Assembly (NCBI RefSeq): GCF_001905905.1
Contig: NZ_LIVT01000003.1
Location: forward strand, 1-64,000
Length of the DNA: 64,000 nt
DNA from: Streptomyces sp. CB02366
Lineage (GTDB): Bacteria; Actinomycetota; Actinomycetes; Streptomycetales; Streptomycetaceae
Reading direction: 5' to 3'
The translations under genes were made by a program, and so were the position numbers. Below are positions 45,033 through 53,843 of the stretch, piece after piece (position 1 is the first letter of the stretch; every line of letters starts with the position of its first letter). A model generated the notes under the pieces. That model made no database searches and was not told the origin of the DNA. It saw only the letters and a program-made list of their open reading frames with translations.

Positions 45033-46085
45033 TCAGGGGCGTGTGCTGTGCGGGGGCAGTGCGCGCAGTGCGGGCCATCGTTCCAACAGCCGTACGGCCA
45101 GAGCCGCGCTGAGGTGGCCGAGCGCGTGCAAACGGTCGTGGTCGCGGGTCAGGTCGGCAACAACGCCCACGCGGTGGAGGAGGCGTTCCCGGGCCGAAAC
45201 GCGGCCCCAGTCGAAGTCCTCCGCAGGCACTCGGGCGAGGTGGTCGACGGACTCGCGGCGGGCGCGTTCGACGAGTGCGTCGCCACGGATCAGCCAGCCG
45301 GCGCACGCGTCCGCAAGATCGCCCGGAACGTCCCTTCCGGTGAGGCCGCGCCAGGTGGCACGGTAGACGGCTTCGGCTTCCGCGAGCGGCGTGGCCGTGA
45401 CCGACATCGCGCACCAGCAGGTCGGGAAACCCATACGGAAGTAGGCCAGTTCGACCAGGCCGTTGCCCAGCGATGCCTGCTCGAAGTCGACGAAGCGGAC
45501 GCCGGAGGCGGTGCGCAGGTCGTTGCCGGGACAGGGGTCTCCGTGCAGCAGTGCGTGGTGGGGCGCCGGGTCGAGCCGGTCGAGCAGGGCGGCAAGTTCG
45601 TCCGGTGTTCCGGGCGGGACGGGGACGTCGAGGGCGTGGGCGAGTGCGAGGAAGGACTCGGCGTCGGCGGCCGTCGGTCCGGACCAGCCGGGGAGCGTTC
45701 CCGCGTCGGCCGGCCCGGTGAGCGCGTGCAGCCGGGCGAGGGACTCGGCGTAGCCGGGCATCCAGTCGTCGGTCGCGCCGAGGTCGTCCAGGTGTTCCAG
45801 AACCATCACGCGTGACGCCGGGTCCGTTCCCAGCAGTGCGGGCGCGACGGGCGGCCGGGTCGCCCGGGCGGCGAGCCGCAACGCGGCGACCTCCCGCGCA
45901 TAGCGCGCGTCCCCGTCGGGCCCGGTTCCACCTCCGTCAGCGATCTGTTTGACGATCACCCGGCTGCCGCCGCGCAGTTCGACCCGCCACACCCGTGAGC
46001 GCGGGCTGCTGTCCAGGAGCGTGGCCTCCGTGGGGGAACCCAACGCGGAACGCAGTTCGTCGTTGATCGGCGCTCGGGTCGACAT
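45033..46085 (-). CDS. phosphotransferase, APH family
   Basis: A 350-residue APH/choline-kinase-fold protein. The N-lobe contains SRVWRVELRGGSRVIVKQI (ATP lysine) and VMVLEHLDDLG. The catalytic loop is HHALLHGDPCPGNDLRT and the metal motif VRFVDFEQASLGNGLVELAYFRMGFPTCWC. The ATG at 46085 is clear. It may modify an aminoglycoside or another hydroxylated metabolite. With the two other kinases at 42.4-44.9 kb it forms a cluster of small-molecule kinases at the edge of the mobile island. Confidence 0.83.
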   Translation of the reverse strand: MSTRAPINDELRSALGSPTEATLLDSSPRSRVWRVELRGGSRVIVKQIADGGGTGPDGDARYAREVAALRLAARATRPPVAPALLGTDPASRVMVLEHLDDLGATDDWMPGYAESLARLHALTGPADAGTLPGWSGPTAADAESFLALAHALDVPVPPGTPDELAALLDRLDPAPHHALLHGDPCPGNDLRTASGVRFVDFEQASLGNGLVELAYFRMGFPTCWCAMSVTATPLAEAEAVYRATWRGLTGRDVPGDLADACAGWLIRGDALVERARRESVDHLARVPAEDFDWGRVSARERLLHRVGVVADLTRDHDRLHALGHLSAALAVRLLERWPALRALPPHSTRP

Positions 46086-46969
46086 GACGGTCAGCGTAGG
46101 GGATTCCGGACCCCGCCCGCCCAGTCGTTCGGGGAACAGAAGGCCAGTCCAGCCGCCCCGCCGACAGGTACTCGGCTACGTGCTCCCGCGCCGCGTCGGC
46201 GGCCTCGCCGCGGCGACGACGGCGTACGCGCCGGGGGGGGCGTGTTGAAACCAGGGGGCGGCCCTTGCTCCCACCGGTACACACGCCCGGCCTCTGCTTC
46301 GGCCTCCCGGGAGCGGACCCGGCCGCCGCGGCCCCCACCTCGACCTCACCGGCGCCACCCGATCAGCAGCCCCTTGAAAACCCCACTGTTCCGAATATCT
46401 GACCAAAATCCTCGGAACGGCGCCTGGCCGAATTTCCGATGGGATATTTTTCAGCGCCCCCGGACTCCGGAAGCATCGTTTTCTGGATAAAATGCGCCCG
46501 CGTGCGCTGGTGGTGAAAAAGGAAGCCTTCTCTCTTCCCTTACTTACTTTCGAGCATGCATGCCTGCGAGTGGATTTCCCTGGGGATGCCAAGCGGTTCC
46601 GGCCACCTGGCTTGATCGGCGGTGGACGCGCCGGGAACGCCGAACCGTGGAACTTTCGGAGCAACAGGAGGCGTCAAACGGATGGTTGACGCGACGTCAG
46701 AGCAGCGGAGGGCCCCGCTCCCGCTCCTCCCGTAGAGGGTTTCCCGGACGCGTGTCGAGGGGCCAAAACGGTGATTGCACTCTTCCCGGGCGGATGAATA
46801 CCGTCATGCAACGCCACTTTTGTGCACCGGTATCCGCATTCCCATACCGGGGTCCGCATCCGAATGCAGGCTGCCATGGGCAGTGCGACGGGCAGTTTCC
46901 GAGTGGCGCCCCCACGGCCCGCGGTCCCGCGTTATGCCGGGCCGCATTTCCTTCAGGAGTGGTCCGCTG
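46086..46969. other. 884-bp gene-free region, partly AT-richer
   Basis: No gene could be supported. Between 46370 and 46560 the base composition is clearly less GC-rich (runs such as GATATTTTTC and GAAAAAGG) than elsewhere. A 65-codon frame at 46492-46689 lacks a ribosome site. The region may carry the long leader of the HAD gene or decayed foreign DNA. Confidence 0.5.
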
Positions 46970-47695
46970 ATGACCATCACCGAACAACCTTTCCTCGGCT
47001 GGTCCCCCGAAGCCGTCGTCTTCGACTGCGACGGCACGCTCATGGACACCGAACAGCACTGGCAGGACGCCAGGGTCCGGGCATTGCGGGATTTCGGCCT
47101 CCGGCCGACCCCGGGATTCGCCGAACGCGCCAAAGGCGTCCACTACCTCGCCTGCGGCCGGATGATGGCCGACGAGGCCGACAAGCCGGACCTCGCGCCG
47201 GAGCTCACCCGGTCCCTGCTCTCCCATTTCCTGGACCGCGTCGCCGACGACCCGGTGACCATGCCCGGGGCGGCCGAGTTCGTCCGGCGCCTGTCCGGCC
47301 GGTTTCCCCTGGCGGTGGCGAGCAACTGTCCTCTGACCGTGGTGGAGCAGTGCCTGGAACAGGCCGGACTGCTGGCGTACTTCCGCCACATCGTCGTCCC
47401 CGACGTTCCCGAGGCCCACGATGCGACGCCGCGGAGCGGGGCTCCGGCGGACGTCGTGAGGCCCAAGCCGTGGCCGGACGTCTACATCACCGCGGCGCTG
47501 CTCTGTGGCGCCCGGTGTGAACGGACGCTGGCGGTGGAGGACTCGCTGACGGGGATCGAGTCCGCCCGCCGGGCCGGCCTGCGCGTGGTCGGGGTGGGCC
47601 CCCGTCCCGCTGACGGCGGCGGCCCGGTCGACCTGTGGGTGCCCACACTGCGCGCCCCCCGACTGCTGGAGGTGCACTGGATGCCCGCCCCCTAG
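46970..47695 (+). CDS. HAD-superfamily phosphatase
   Basis: A 241-residue HAD subfamily IA hydrolase. Motif I is VVFDCDGTLMDTE with nucleophile Asp19 and acid/base Asp21; motif II is in LAVASNC; motif III/IV is in RPKPWPDVYITAALLCGA...LAVEDSLTGIESARRAGL. The helical cap lies between motifs I and II, as in beta-phosphoglucomutase- or phosphoglycolate-phosphatase-like proteins. The ATG at 46970 follows CAGGAG. Two strong hairpins stand behind it. The substrate is unknown. Confidence 0.87.
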   Translation: MTITEQPFLGWSPEAVVFDCDGTLMDTEQHWQDARVRALRDFGLRPTPGFAERAKGVHYLACGRMMADEADKPDLAPELTRSLLSHFLDRVADDPVTMPGAAEFVRRLSGRFPLAVASNCPLTVVEQCLEQAGLLAYFRHIVVPDVPEAHDATPRSGAPADVVRPKPWPDVYITAALLCGARCERTLAVEDSLTGIESARRAGLRVVGVGPRPADGGGPVDLWVPTLRAPRLLEVHWMPAP

Positions 47696-47756
47696 GGCGT
47701 GTTGCGAAAGTCCCGCCTGCAGCCCGAACGGGCGGGCCGGGCCGCCTCCAGGCATG

Positions 47757-47800
47757 CTCCTGCCGCCCTGTGCCCCTCTCCGGGCACAGGGCGGCAGGAG
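47757..47800. terminator. bidirectional terminator 1
   Basis: Perfect 19-bp stem (arm begins CTCCTGCCGCCCTGTGCCC) with a six-base loop, in the gap between convergent genes ending at 47695 and 47863. Confidence 0.85.
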
Positions 47801-47819
47801 CCGGCGCCGACTGTCGGGG

Positions 47820-47854
47820 CCGCCCTCTGTGCCGTGTCGCGGCACAGAGGGCGG
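47820..47854. terminator. bidirectional terminator 2
   Basis: Perfect 15-bp stem CCGCCCTCTGTGCCG with a five-base loop, 20 bp beyond the first hairpin and eight bases from the stop of the minus-strand gene. Each hairpin probably serves mainly one direction. Confidence 0.82.
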
Positions 47855-47862
47855 GGCGCCGG

Positions 47863-49167
47863 TCACGATCCCCTGTCGCTCCGCGGCAGGGTGGTCGCTC
47901 GCGCGGTGGCGTCGTCCGGCCTCCGGCCCCGGGCCAGGGCGAGCGTGGCGGCCAGGGCCAGCAGGCAGACCAGTGTGGCCAGTGCTGCCGCGAGGGTCGC
48001 GAGGACCCCTCCGCCGTGCAGCGCGGTGGCCAGGGTGGTGGCGGAGGTCTTGGGAATGATCACGTGCGCTGCTGCCAGCAGGCCCGTGAAGAGGACCCCG
48101 AGCACCATGGCGGGCACGGCGTTGCGCAGCAGCATGCCCAGAGCCAGGAGGAGGCACAGACCCGCCGCGCCCGCGGAGAGCGCGAGGCCGGCCGTGGAGA
48201 GTTCGGCGGGGTGGAGCGGGAAGTGCGCGGCGCCGCAGAGCACCAGGACGGCGGCGGACGCCAGACGGAGCCAGGGGAGGGTCGACAGGTCGGAGCGTGT
48301 GTCCGGGACGTCCTGGGGCGCGGAGGACCTGCGCTCGCGGGCCGGGCGGGAGGGGCGCGCGGGGCCGGAGCCGGAGCCGGACGGCGCTGCCGGCCGGTTC
48401 GCGGTGCGCTCCGGCGCGGCAGGGGCGGCGGAGCCGGGCGCGGTGCTCTGGAGCTCGGAAAGCGCGTCGGCGACGTCGGCCGGGGGCGGGGGCTGCTGCT
48501 CCCGCGGCGGGGCTGTGGTGCGGTCGGACTGCAGCTTGCCGATGAGTTCCGCCAGTTCCTCGACCGTGAGTTCGGTGGCGGCGGCGTGCACCGCCTCCTC
48601 CCCGGCGTGCTGGTCGTGCGGCGGACGGTGGAGCAGGGCCATGAGGTGGCTGATGTCGCTGATCGGACGGAGTGCGGCCGCGGCGTGGATGGCCTGGTCG
48701 GCGCGGTCGACCTCCCGGGGGGCTTCGGAGAGGCGTGCCACCAGTTCGGCGACGTCGTCCACGGGGCGCTCGACGGCGGCGGTGCGTACGGTCTCGCCGG
48801 CGGCCTCGTCGCCTTCGGGGGCCTGCTCCAGCAGCCGTATCAGGGCGAGGACCTCGTCCAGGGACCTGATGGTGGCGGCGGTGTGCACGAGTCCCTCGAC
48901 GGGGTCGGCGCAGACGGAGCAGTCCGGCCGGTCGCAGGGGTCGTGCTCCGGCTCCGCGGGGACGACGTCCTCGGCTTCCGCCTCGTCCTCGGCCGGGGCC
49001 AGGTCGGCGGGTCCGGACTGCGCTTCCGCGTCAGCGCGGGCCTGGAGGCGGGCGTCGAGAGTTTCGACGGAGTCGGCAGCGGGATGGACCGGCTGTATCG
49101 CCTCCAGGTCGTCGTCTTCTCCGGGCGGGGGGATCGGAGAGGGAGTGGCTTCGCGAGGAGTCGTCAT
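47863..49167 (-). CDS. membrane protein with four N-terminal helical repeats
   Basis: A 434-residue protein of unknown family. Residues 1-75 are acidic and disordered. A C-x4-C-x2-C cluster (C78, C83, C86) follows. Then come four imperfect repeats of about 30 residues (90-216) with the pattern HxAAxxRxhDEhxxLIxxLxxAP. Next is a Pro/Ser-rich linker, and from about residue 300 five or six membrane helices (LRLASAAVLVLCGAAHFPLH, GLCLLLALGMLL, and others). The ATG at 49167 has GGAAGG upstream. The cytosolic repeats could be a protein-binding platform. No function is assigned. Confidence 0.75.
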   Translation of the reverse strand: MTTPREATPSPIPPPGEDDDLEAIQPVHPAADSVETLDARLQARADAEAQSGPADLAPAEDEAEAEDVVPAEPEHDPCDRPDCSVCADPVEGLVHTAATIRSLDEVLALIRLLEQAPEGDEAAGETVRTAAVERPVDDVAELVARLSEAPREVDRADQAIHAAAALRPISDISHLMALLHRPPHDQHAGEEAVHAAATELTVEELAELIGKLQSDRTTAPPREQQPPPPADVADALSELQSTAPGSAAPAAPERTANRPAAPSGSGSGPARPSRPARERRSSAPQDVPDTRSDLSTLPWLRLASAAVLVLCGAAHFPLHPAELSTAGLALSAGAAGLCLLLALGMLLRNAVPAMVLGVLFTGLLAAAHVIIPKTSATTLATALHGGGVLATLAAALATLVCLLALAATLALARGRRPDDATARATTLPRSDRGS

Positions 49168-49403
49168 GATGACCTTCCGGTTCGCGTCTCCTCCCACCGG
49201 CGGCGGCGAGAGGCGGGCATATGCACCCGGAACCTTCCTAAGGCGTCCGCCCGGGGACGGCCATCGGGCGGGGTCCACCCGAGTGGCGAGAGCCCGGGGC
49301 GGGCCCGCGCGCCCCGCGTCCGGGCGGAGGGGAGAGCGGGACGCGTCCGAGGTCCGCGCGGAGGCTCCGAACGCCGCGGCCGTACGACGGGGCGCCCGGC
49401 CGC

Positions 49404-50795
49404 TCAGGCCAGGTACTGGCAGAGACCGCGGGGCAGGAACACCCCCCGCCCCGCCCTGCCCACGTACTTCCGCCGGTCGATGACCACTTCGCCCCGGGAG
49501 AGGACGGTCTCGACCCGCCCGGTCACCGTCTTCCCCTCGTACGCCGAGTAGTCGACGTCCATGTGGTGGGTCTCGGCCGACAGCACCTGCGTGGCATGCG
49601 GGTCGTAGACGACGACGTCCGCGTCCGAGCCGGGCGCGATGGTGCCCTTCCGCGGGTAGAGGCCGAACATCCGGGCCGGGGACGCACAGGCGATCTCGAT
49701 CCAGCGGCGCCGGGAGATGTGCCCGTCCACCACCGCCTGATGGAGGAGGTCCATGCGGTTCTCCACCCCCGGCAGCCCGTTGGGGATCTTCGAGAAGTCG
49801 CCCCGGCCCAGCTCCTTCTGGCCGGTGAAGCAGAAGGGGCAGTGGTCGGTGGAGACCACCTGGAGATCGTCGGTCCGCAGGCCCCGCCACAGCGCCGCCT
49901 GGTGCTCCTTCGGCCGCAGCGGGGTCGAGCAGACGTACTTGGCGCCCTCGAAGTCCGGCTCGGCGAGGTTGTCGGTGGACAGGAAGAGGTACTGGGGGCA
50001 GGTCTCGCCGAAGACCGGCAGTCCCCGGTCGCGGGCCGCCGCCAGCTCCGCCACCGCCTCCTCGGCCGACACGTGCACGACGTACAGCGGGGAGCCGGCG
50101 ACCCGGGCCAGCTGGATCGCCCGGTGCGTCGCCTCCGCCTCCAGGAGGGCCTTGCGGACCTCGCCGTGGTACCGGGGATCGGTCTCGCCCCGGGCGAGCG
50201 CCTGTTCGACGAGGACGTCGATCGCGATGCCGTTCTCCGCGTGCATCATGATCAGCCCGCCGGTCTCCCCGGCCACCTGCATCGCCCGCAGGATCTGGCC
50301 GTCGTCCGAATAGAAGACGCCCGGGTACGCCATGAACAGCTTGAACGAGGAGACCCCCGTCTCGACCAGTTTCGGCATCTCCCGCAGCGTCGACTCGTTC
50401 ACGTCCGACATGATCATGTGGAACGCGTAATCGATGGCGCAGTTCCCCTCCGCCTTCTCCATCCAGGCGTCCAGGCCGGACCGGAGCGCCTGCCCCTTCG
50501 CCTGTACCGCGAAGTCGACGATCGTCGTCGTCCCGCCCCACGCGGCCGCCCGCGTCCCCGTCTCGAACGTGTCCGACGCGAACGTGCCGCCGAAGGGCAG
50601 CTCCATGTGCGTGTGGGCGTCGACACCGCCCGGGATCACGTACTTCTGCGACGCGTCGATCACCCGGTCCGCCGTCCACTCCTGCGTCCCCGGGGCCGCC
50701 AACGCCACCACCCGGCCGTGCTCGATCAGCACATCCGCGTGCACCTCGTCCGCGGCCGTGATCACCAGGCCGCCGGTCAACAGAGTCCGAGTCAT
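49404..50795 (-). CDS. hydA: dihydropyrimidinase / D-hydantoinase
   Basis: A 463-residue amidohydrolase opening the dihydrouracil/dihydrothymine ring to N-carbamoyl-beta-amino acids. Metal and carbamate features include GGVDAHTHMELPFGG (HxH), the carboxylated lysine in SSFKLFMAYPG, HAEN and YVVHVSAEEAV with the later histidines, and STDHCPFC with the metal aspartate. The ATG at 50795 is used because family similarity starts there. It is third in a minus-strand operon behind the aminotransferase (161-bp gap). It is cytoplasmic and acts before the nitrilase-type ureidopropionase in pyrimidine degradation. Confidence 0.93.
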   Translation of the reverse strand: MTRTLLTGGLVITAADEVHADVLIEHGRVVALAAPGTQEWTADRVIDASQKYVIPGGVDAHTHMELPFGGTFASDTFETGTRAAAWGGTTTIVDFAVQAKGQALRSGLDAWMEKAEGNCAIDYAFHMIMSDVNESTLREMPKLVETGVSSFKLFMAYPGVFYSDDGQILRAMQVAGETGGLIMMHAENGIAIDVLVEQALARGETDPRYHGEVRKALLEAEATHRAIQLARVAGSPLYVVHVSAEEAVAELAAARDRGLPVFGETCPQYLFLSTDNLAEPDFEGAKYVCSTPLRPKEHQAALWRGLRTDDLQVVSTDHCPFCFTGQKELGRGDFSKIPNGLPGVENRMDLLHQAVVDGHISRRRWIEIACASPARMFGLYPRKGTIAPGSDADVVVYDPHATQVLSAETHHMDVDYSAYEGKTVTGRVETVLSRGEVVIDRRKYVGRAGRGVFLPRGLCQYLA

Positions 50796-50956
50796 TTCCC
50801 AGCATTCCCTTCGCGCCGACCACGGACCGGGCCACCGGGGATGACGGTGGGGCTCATGGCGGCTTCCTCGACTGCGGGGCCGTCCCGCCGGCCCGGTGGG
50901 CGCGGCACGGGGCGGCCCCGCGCGGTTGGTGTGCGTACGGGCCGGCGGGGGCGGGG

Positions 50957-52240
50957 TCAGTCCGCCGCGTGCAGGGCGTCCGCGAGGATCGCCGCGCCTT
51001 CCTCCGCCTCGGCGACGGTCAGGGTCAGCGGCGGGGCGATCCTGAGGACGCTGGTGCCGTGTCCACCGCCCTTGCCGATGAGCAGTCCGCCCGCGCGGGC
51101 CGCTTCGAGGACGGCCGCCGCGGCCTCGGGGTCGGCCTCGTCGGTGCCGGGCTTCACCAGCTCGACGCCGAGCATCAGGCCCCGGCCGCGCACCTCGCGT
51201 ACGGCGGGAAACGCGGCGGCGATGCCGCGCAGCCGTTCGATGAGGAGTCCGCCGACGCGCCGTGCGTTGCCCTGGAGGTCGTGTTCCAGGAGGTACGAGA
51301 GGTTGGCGAGCGACGCGGCCATGGTGACGGGCGAACCGCCGAAGGTGGAGATGGAGTTGGCGTCGAGGCAGTTCATCACCTCGGCACGGGCCACCACTCC
51401 CCCGACCGACATGCCGTTGCCGATGCCCTTGGCGAAGGTGAGGACGTCCGGCGGGCCGTGCTCGGCGTGTGCCTGCCAGCCCCAGAAGTGGTCGCCCGTA
51501 CGGCCCCAGCCGGTCTGCACCTCGTCCGAGATCCACAGCACCCCGTGGCGGTCCAGGACCTGCCGGAAGGCGGCGTACAGCCCGTCGGGCGGGGAGGTGA
51601 ACCCACCGACCCCCTGAATGGGTTCGGCGATCAGGGCGGCGGGTTTCCGGGTGTGGCCGAGCAGGTCCTCCAGGTCGGCGACGCACGCCTCGATGAACCG
51701 GTCGTCGCTCAGCCCGGCGTACGGCCCCCGGGTGCGGACGCCGCCGTGGACGTACAGCGTCTGGAGGGGCGACAGACTCGTGGGCGACCACGCCTGGTTG
51801 CCGGTGACGGAGACCGTGGAGAACGAGCGCCCGTGGTAGCTGTTGCGCATCGCGAGGATCTGGTTGGACCCGCGGTAGGCGGTGGCGAGCAGCAGGGCGG
51901 TGTCGTTGGCCTCGGTGCCGGAGGTGGTGAAGAAGACCCGGGCGTCGGGGATGCCGGAGAGGGCGGCGACCCGTTCGGCCATCTCCACCATGGGGCGGTT
52001 GAGGTAGAGGGTGGAGGAGTGGATGATCCGTCCGGCCTGCTCGGCGACCGCCTCGGTGACCTCGGGCAGGGCGTGGGCGGTCATGGTGGTGAGGATGCCG
52101 CCGAAGAAGTCGAGGTAGCGGTTGCCGTCCGCGTCCCGGACGTAGCGTCCTTCGCCGTGGGTGAGTTCGATGGGGTGGCGGTAGTAGAGGGCCAGCCACT
52201 CGGGGCTGACGGCGCGGTGGCGCGCGTACAGTCCGCTCAC
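50957..52240 (-). CDS. class III aminotransferase (beta-alanine/omega-amino acid)
   Basis: A 427-residue PLP aminotransferase of subgroup II: FFTTSGTEANDTALLLATAYRG at the cofactor phosphate site, WISDEVQTGWGRTG with the PLP aspartate, and LTFAKGIGNGMSVGG with the Schiff-base lysine. The GTG at 52240 overlaps the stop of the upstream nitrilase gene by four bases (GTGA), showing translational coupling. In this context it would deaminate beta-alanine (or 3-aminoisobutyrate) to the semialdehyde, the last step of the reductive pyrimidine route. Confidence 0.92.
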   Translation of the reverse strand: MSGLYARHRAVSPEWLALYYRHPIELTHGEGRYVRDADGNRYLDFFGGILTTMTAHALPEVTEAVAEQAGRIIHSSTLYLNRPMVEMAERVAALSGIPDARVFFTTSGTEANDTALLLATAYRGSNQILAMRNSYHGRSFSTVSVTGNQAWSPTSLSPLQTLYVHGGVRTRGPYAGLSDDRFIEACVADLEDLLGHTRKPAALIAEPIQGVGGFTSPPDGLYAAFRQVLDRHGVLWISDEVQTGWGRTGDHFWGWQAHAEHGPPDVLTFAKGIGNGMSVGGVVARAEVMNCLDANSISTFGGSPVTMAASLANLSYLLEHDLQGNARRVGGLLIERLRGIAAAFPAVREVRGRGLMLGVELVKPGTDEADPEAAAAVLEAARAGGLLIGKGGGHGTSVLRIAPPLTLTVAEAEEGAAILADALHAAD

Positions 52241-53079
52241 GGCTCCACCAGCCCCCCGTAGGCGTCGGGCCGTCGGTCCCGGTAGAAGGCCCACTGTGCG
52301 CGGACCTCCTCGATCAGGTCGAAGTCCAGGTCGCGGACGAGGAGTTCCTCCTCCTTGTCGCTGGCGACCTCCCCGACGAACCGGCCGCGCGGGTCGACGA
52401 AGTAGCTGGTGCCGTAGAAGTCGTTGTCGCCGTACTCCTCCCGGCCGACGCGGTTGATCGCGGCGACGAAGTACTCGTTGGCGACGGCGGAGGCGGGCTG
52501 TTCCAACTGCCAGAGGTGACTGGAGAGTCCACGCGAGGTGGCGGAGGGGTTGTACACCAACTGGGCTCCTCCGAGTCCCAGTTGCCGCCACCCTTCGGGG
52601 AAGTGCCGGTCGTAGCAGATGTAGACGCCGACCTTGCCGACGGCGGTGTCGAAGACCGGCCAACCGGCGTTGCCGGGTTTGAAGTAGTACTTCTCCCAGA
52701 ACCCCTTGACCTGCGGGATGTGGTGCTTGCGGTATTTGCCGAGGTAGGAGCCGTCGGCGTCGATCACGGCGGCGGTGTTGTAGTAGAAACCGGACTGCTC
52801 GATCTCGAAGACCGGGACGACGATCACCATGCCGGTCTCGCGGGCCAGCTCCCGCATGCGCCGGACCGTCGGCCCGTCCGGGACCGGCTCGGCCCAGCGG
52901 TAGTGCTCGGGTTCCTGCACCTGGCAGAAGTAGGGGGCGTTGAACACCTCCTGGAACCCGATGATCCGCGCACCCTGCCGGGCGGCCTCGCGCGCGTGCT
53001 CCTCGTGCTTGGCGATCATGGACTCGGTGTCGCCGGTCCAGGCGGCCTGGACGAGTGCGGCGCGGACGACGTGGGACAT
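52237..53079 (-). CDS. beta-ureidopropionase-type carbon-nitrogen hydrolase
   Basis: A 280-residue nitrilase-superfamily enzyme with the Glu-Lys-Cys triad: Glu in IIGFQEVFNAPYF, Lys in GKYRKHHIPQVKGFWEKYYF, and Cys in VGVYICYDRHFPEGWR. It would hydrolyse N-carbamoyl-beta-alanine to beta-alanine, CO2 and ammonia. It is the first gene of the nitrilase-aminotransferase-dihydropyrimidinase operon. A 14-bp palindrome at 53121-53134 lies in the promoter region. The order and overlap make the pathway assignment strong. Confidence 0.92.
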   Translation of the reverse strand: MSHVVRAALVQAAWTGDTESMIAKHEEHAREAARQGARIIGFQEVFNAPYFCQVQEPEHYRWAEPVPDGPTVRRMRELARETGMVIVVPVFEIEQSGFYYNTAAVIDADGSYLGKYRKHHIPQVKGFWEKYYFKPGNAGWPVFDTAVGKVGVYICYDRHFPEGWRQLGLGGAQLVYNPSATSRGLSSHLWQLEQPASAVANEYFVAAINRVGREEYGDNDFYGTSYFVDPRGRFVGEVASDKEEELLVRDLDFDLIEEVRAQWAFYRDRRPDAYGGLVEP

Positions 53080-53120
53080 GGGCTGCTCCTTCGACGCGGC
53101 GTCAGAGAGCCCTCGGCGTC

Positions 53121-53134
53121 TCTACGCACGTAGA
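53121..53134. promoter_or_regulatory. palindrome upstream of the pyrimidine-catabolism operon
   Basis: TCTACGCACGTAGA, six-base arms around CA, 42 bp upstream of the first gene. It may be an operator for a regulator not encoded in this window. Confidence 0.4.
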
Positions 53135-53336
53135 CCGGTGCATGGAGGGAGAACGTAAGCCCGTCCGTCCGGCGGGGCAAGACCATCGCCGTGAACCGAT
53201 GGAGTCGATCATGTTTCGCACCCGACCGGTCCACAACGGACACGTGCCGACCGTCGCCCGGCGCCTCACGCCCCCGCACACCGGCCGCCGCCCGGACCCG
53301 CGCCGCGGAGCTCCGGCCCCTCGCCCCGCATCCGGT

Positions 53337-53717
53337 TCAAAAGGTGACGGCGATCCCGGTGTGCGGACGCTTGCCGAGGCGGACGACCGTGGACGGCCAG
53401 TCCACGAGCCAGAACTTCCAGGTGTACTTGCGGGCCAGCAGCTTGCGCACCGCGCGGGTGCCGTCCTCGTCGAGCAGTTTCGCCGTACCCTCCGCGCCGG
53501 GGGCCCCGTCGGCGATCCTGCCCCGTACGTCGCAGACGGTGACGACGACCTTGTCATTGCCGCGCAGCCGCTTGACCTTCCACGAGTCGGAGCGGGTCCA
53601 GACGTAGAGCACACCGTCCTCGACCGCGGCCCACACGGGCGTCGCGACCGGGGCGCCGCTCTTCCGGTAGGTGGTCAGGCTGACGTACTCGCTGCGCGCG
53701 AAGTCCTGGAGGGTCAC
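53337..53717 (-). CDS. PPOX-class F420-dependent oxidoreductase
   Basis: A 126-residue split-barrel flavin/F420-binding protein (LQDFARSEYVSLTTYRKSGAPVATPVWAAVEDGVLYVWTRS, then WKVKRLRGNDKVVVTVCDVRG). It matches the small Rv-type F420 proteins that reduce quinones or other acceptors, and is of normal length. It starts at GTG 53717. It stands alone, with a 256-bp gap to the ureidopropionase gene start and a hairpin on its other side. The substrate is unknown. Confidence 0.85.
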   Translation of the reverse strand: MTLQDFARSEYVSLTTYRKSGAPVATPVWAAVEDGVLYVWTRSDSWKVKRLRGNDKVVVTVCDVRGRIADGAPGAEGTAKLLDEDGTRAVRKLLARKYTWKFWLVDWPSTVVRLGKRPHTGIAVTF

Positions 53718-53778
53718 GACGCGACCCTACGCGCCTCCGACGGCACGGTGCGCATGGGCCTCCCGCGCGCCCGTCCAG

Positions 53779-53843
53779 GGCGTGTTTCGAAAGCGCCTCC
53801 GAGCCCGCCCTCCGGACGGACGGCGCTCCTCCCGAAACACGCC
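53779..53843. terminator. long hairpin beside the XRE gene
   Basis: Outer arms GGCGTGTTTCG and CGAAACACGCC pair over 11 bp, with an inner GGCGC/GCGCC pairing. It directly follows the stop codon of the XRE gene (53844). The GGGCGTGTTTCGAAAG arm resembles a motif also seen at 47694. Confidence 0.7.

Noticed and set aside
46492..46689. 65-codon ORF in the AT-richer patch
   Set aside because: No ribosome site, no recognisable motif, and neither codon use nor length supports it.
47692..47720. Possible insertion-sequence end (GGGCGTGTTGCGAAAGT)
   Set aside because: It resembles ends of some Streptomyces IS5-type elements, but no partner end or transposase lies within reach. The neighbouring hairpins are better explained as terminators.
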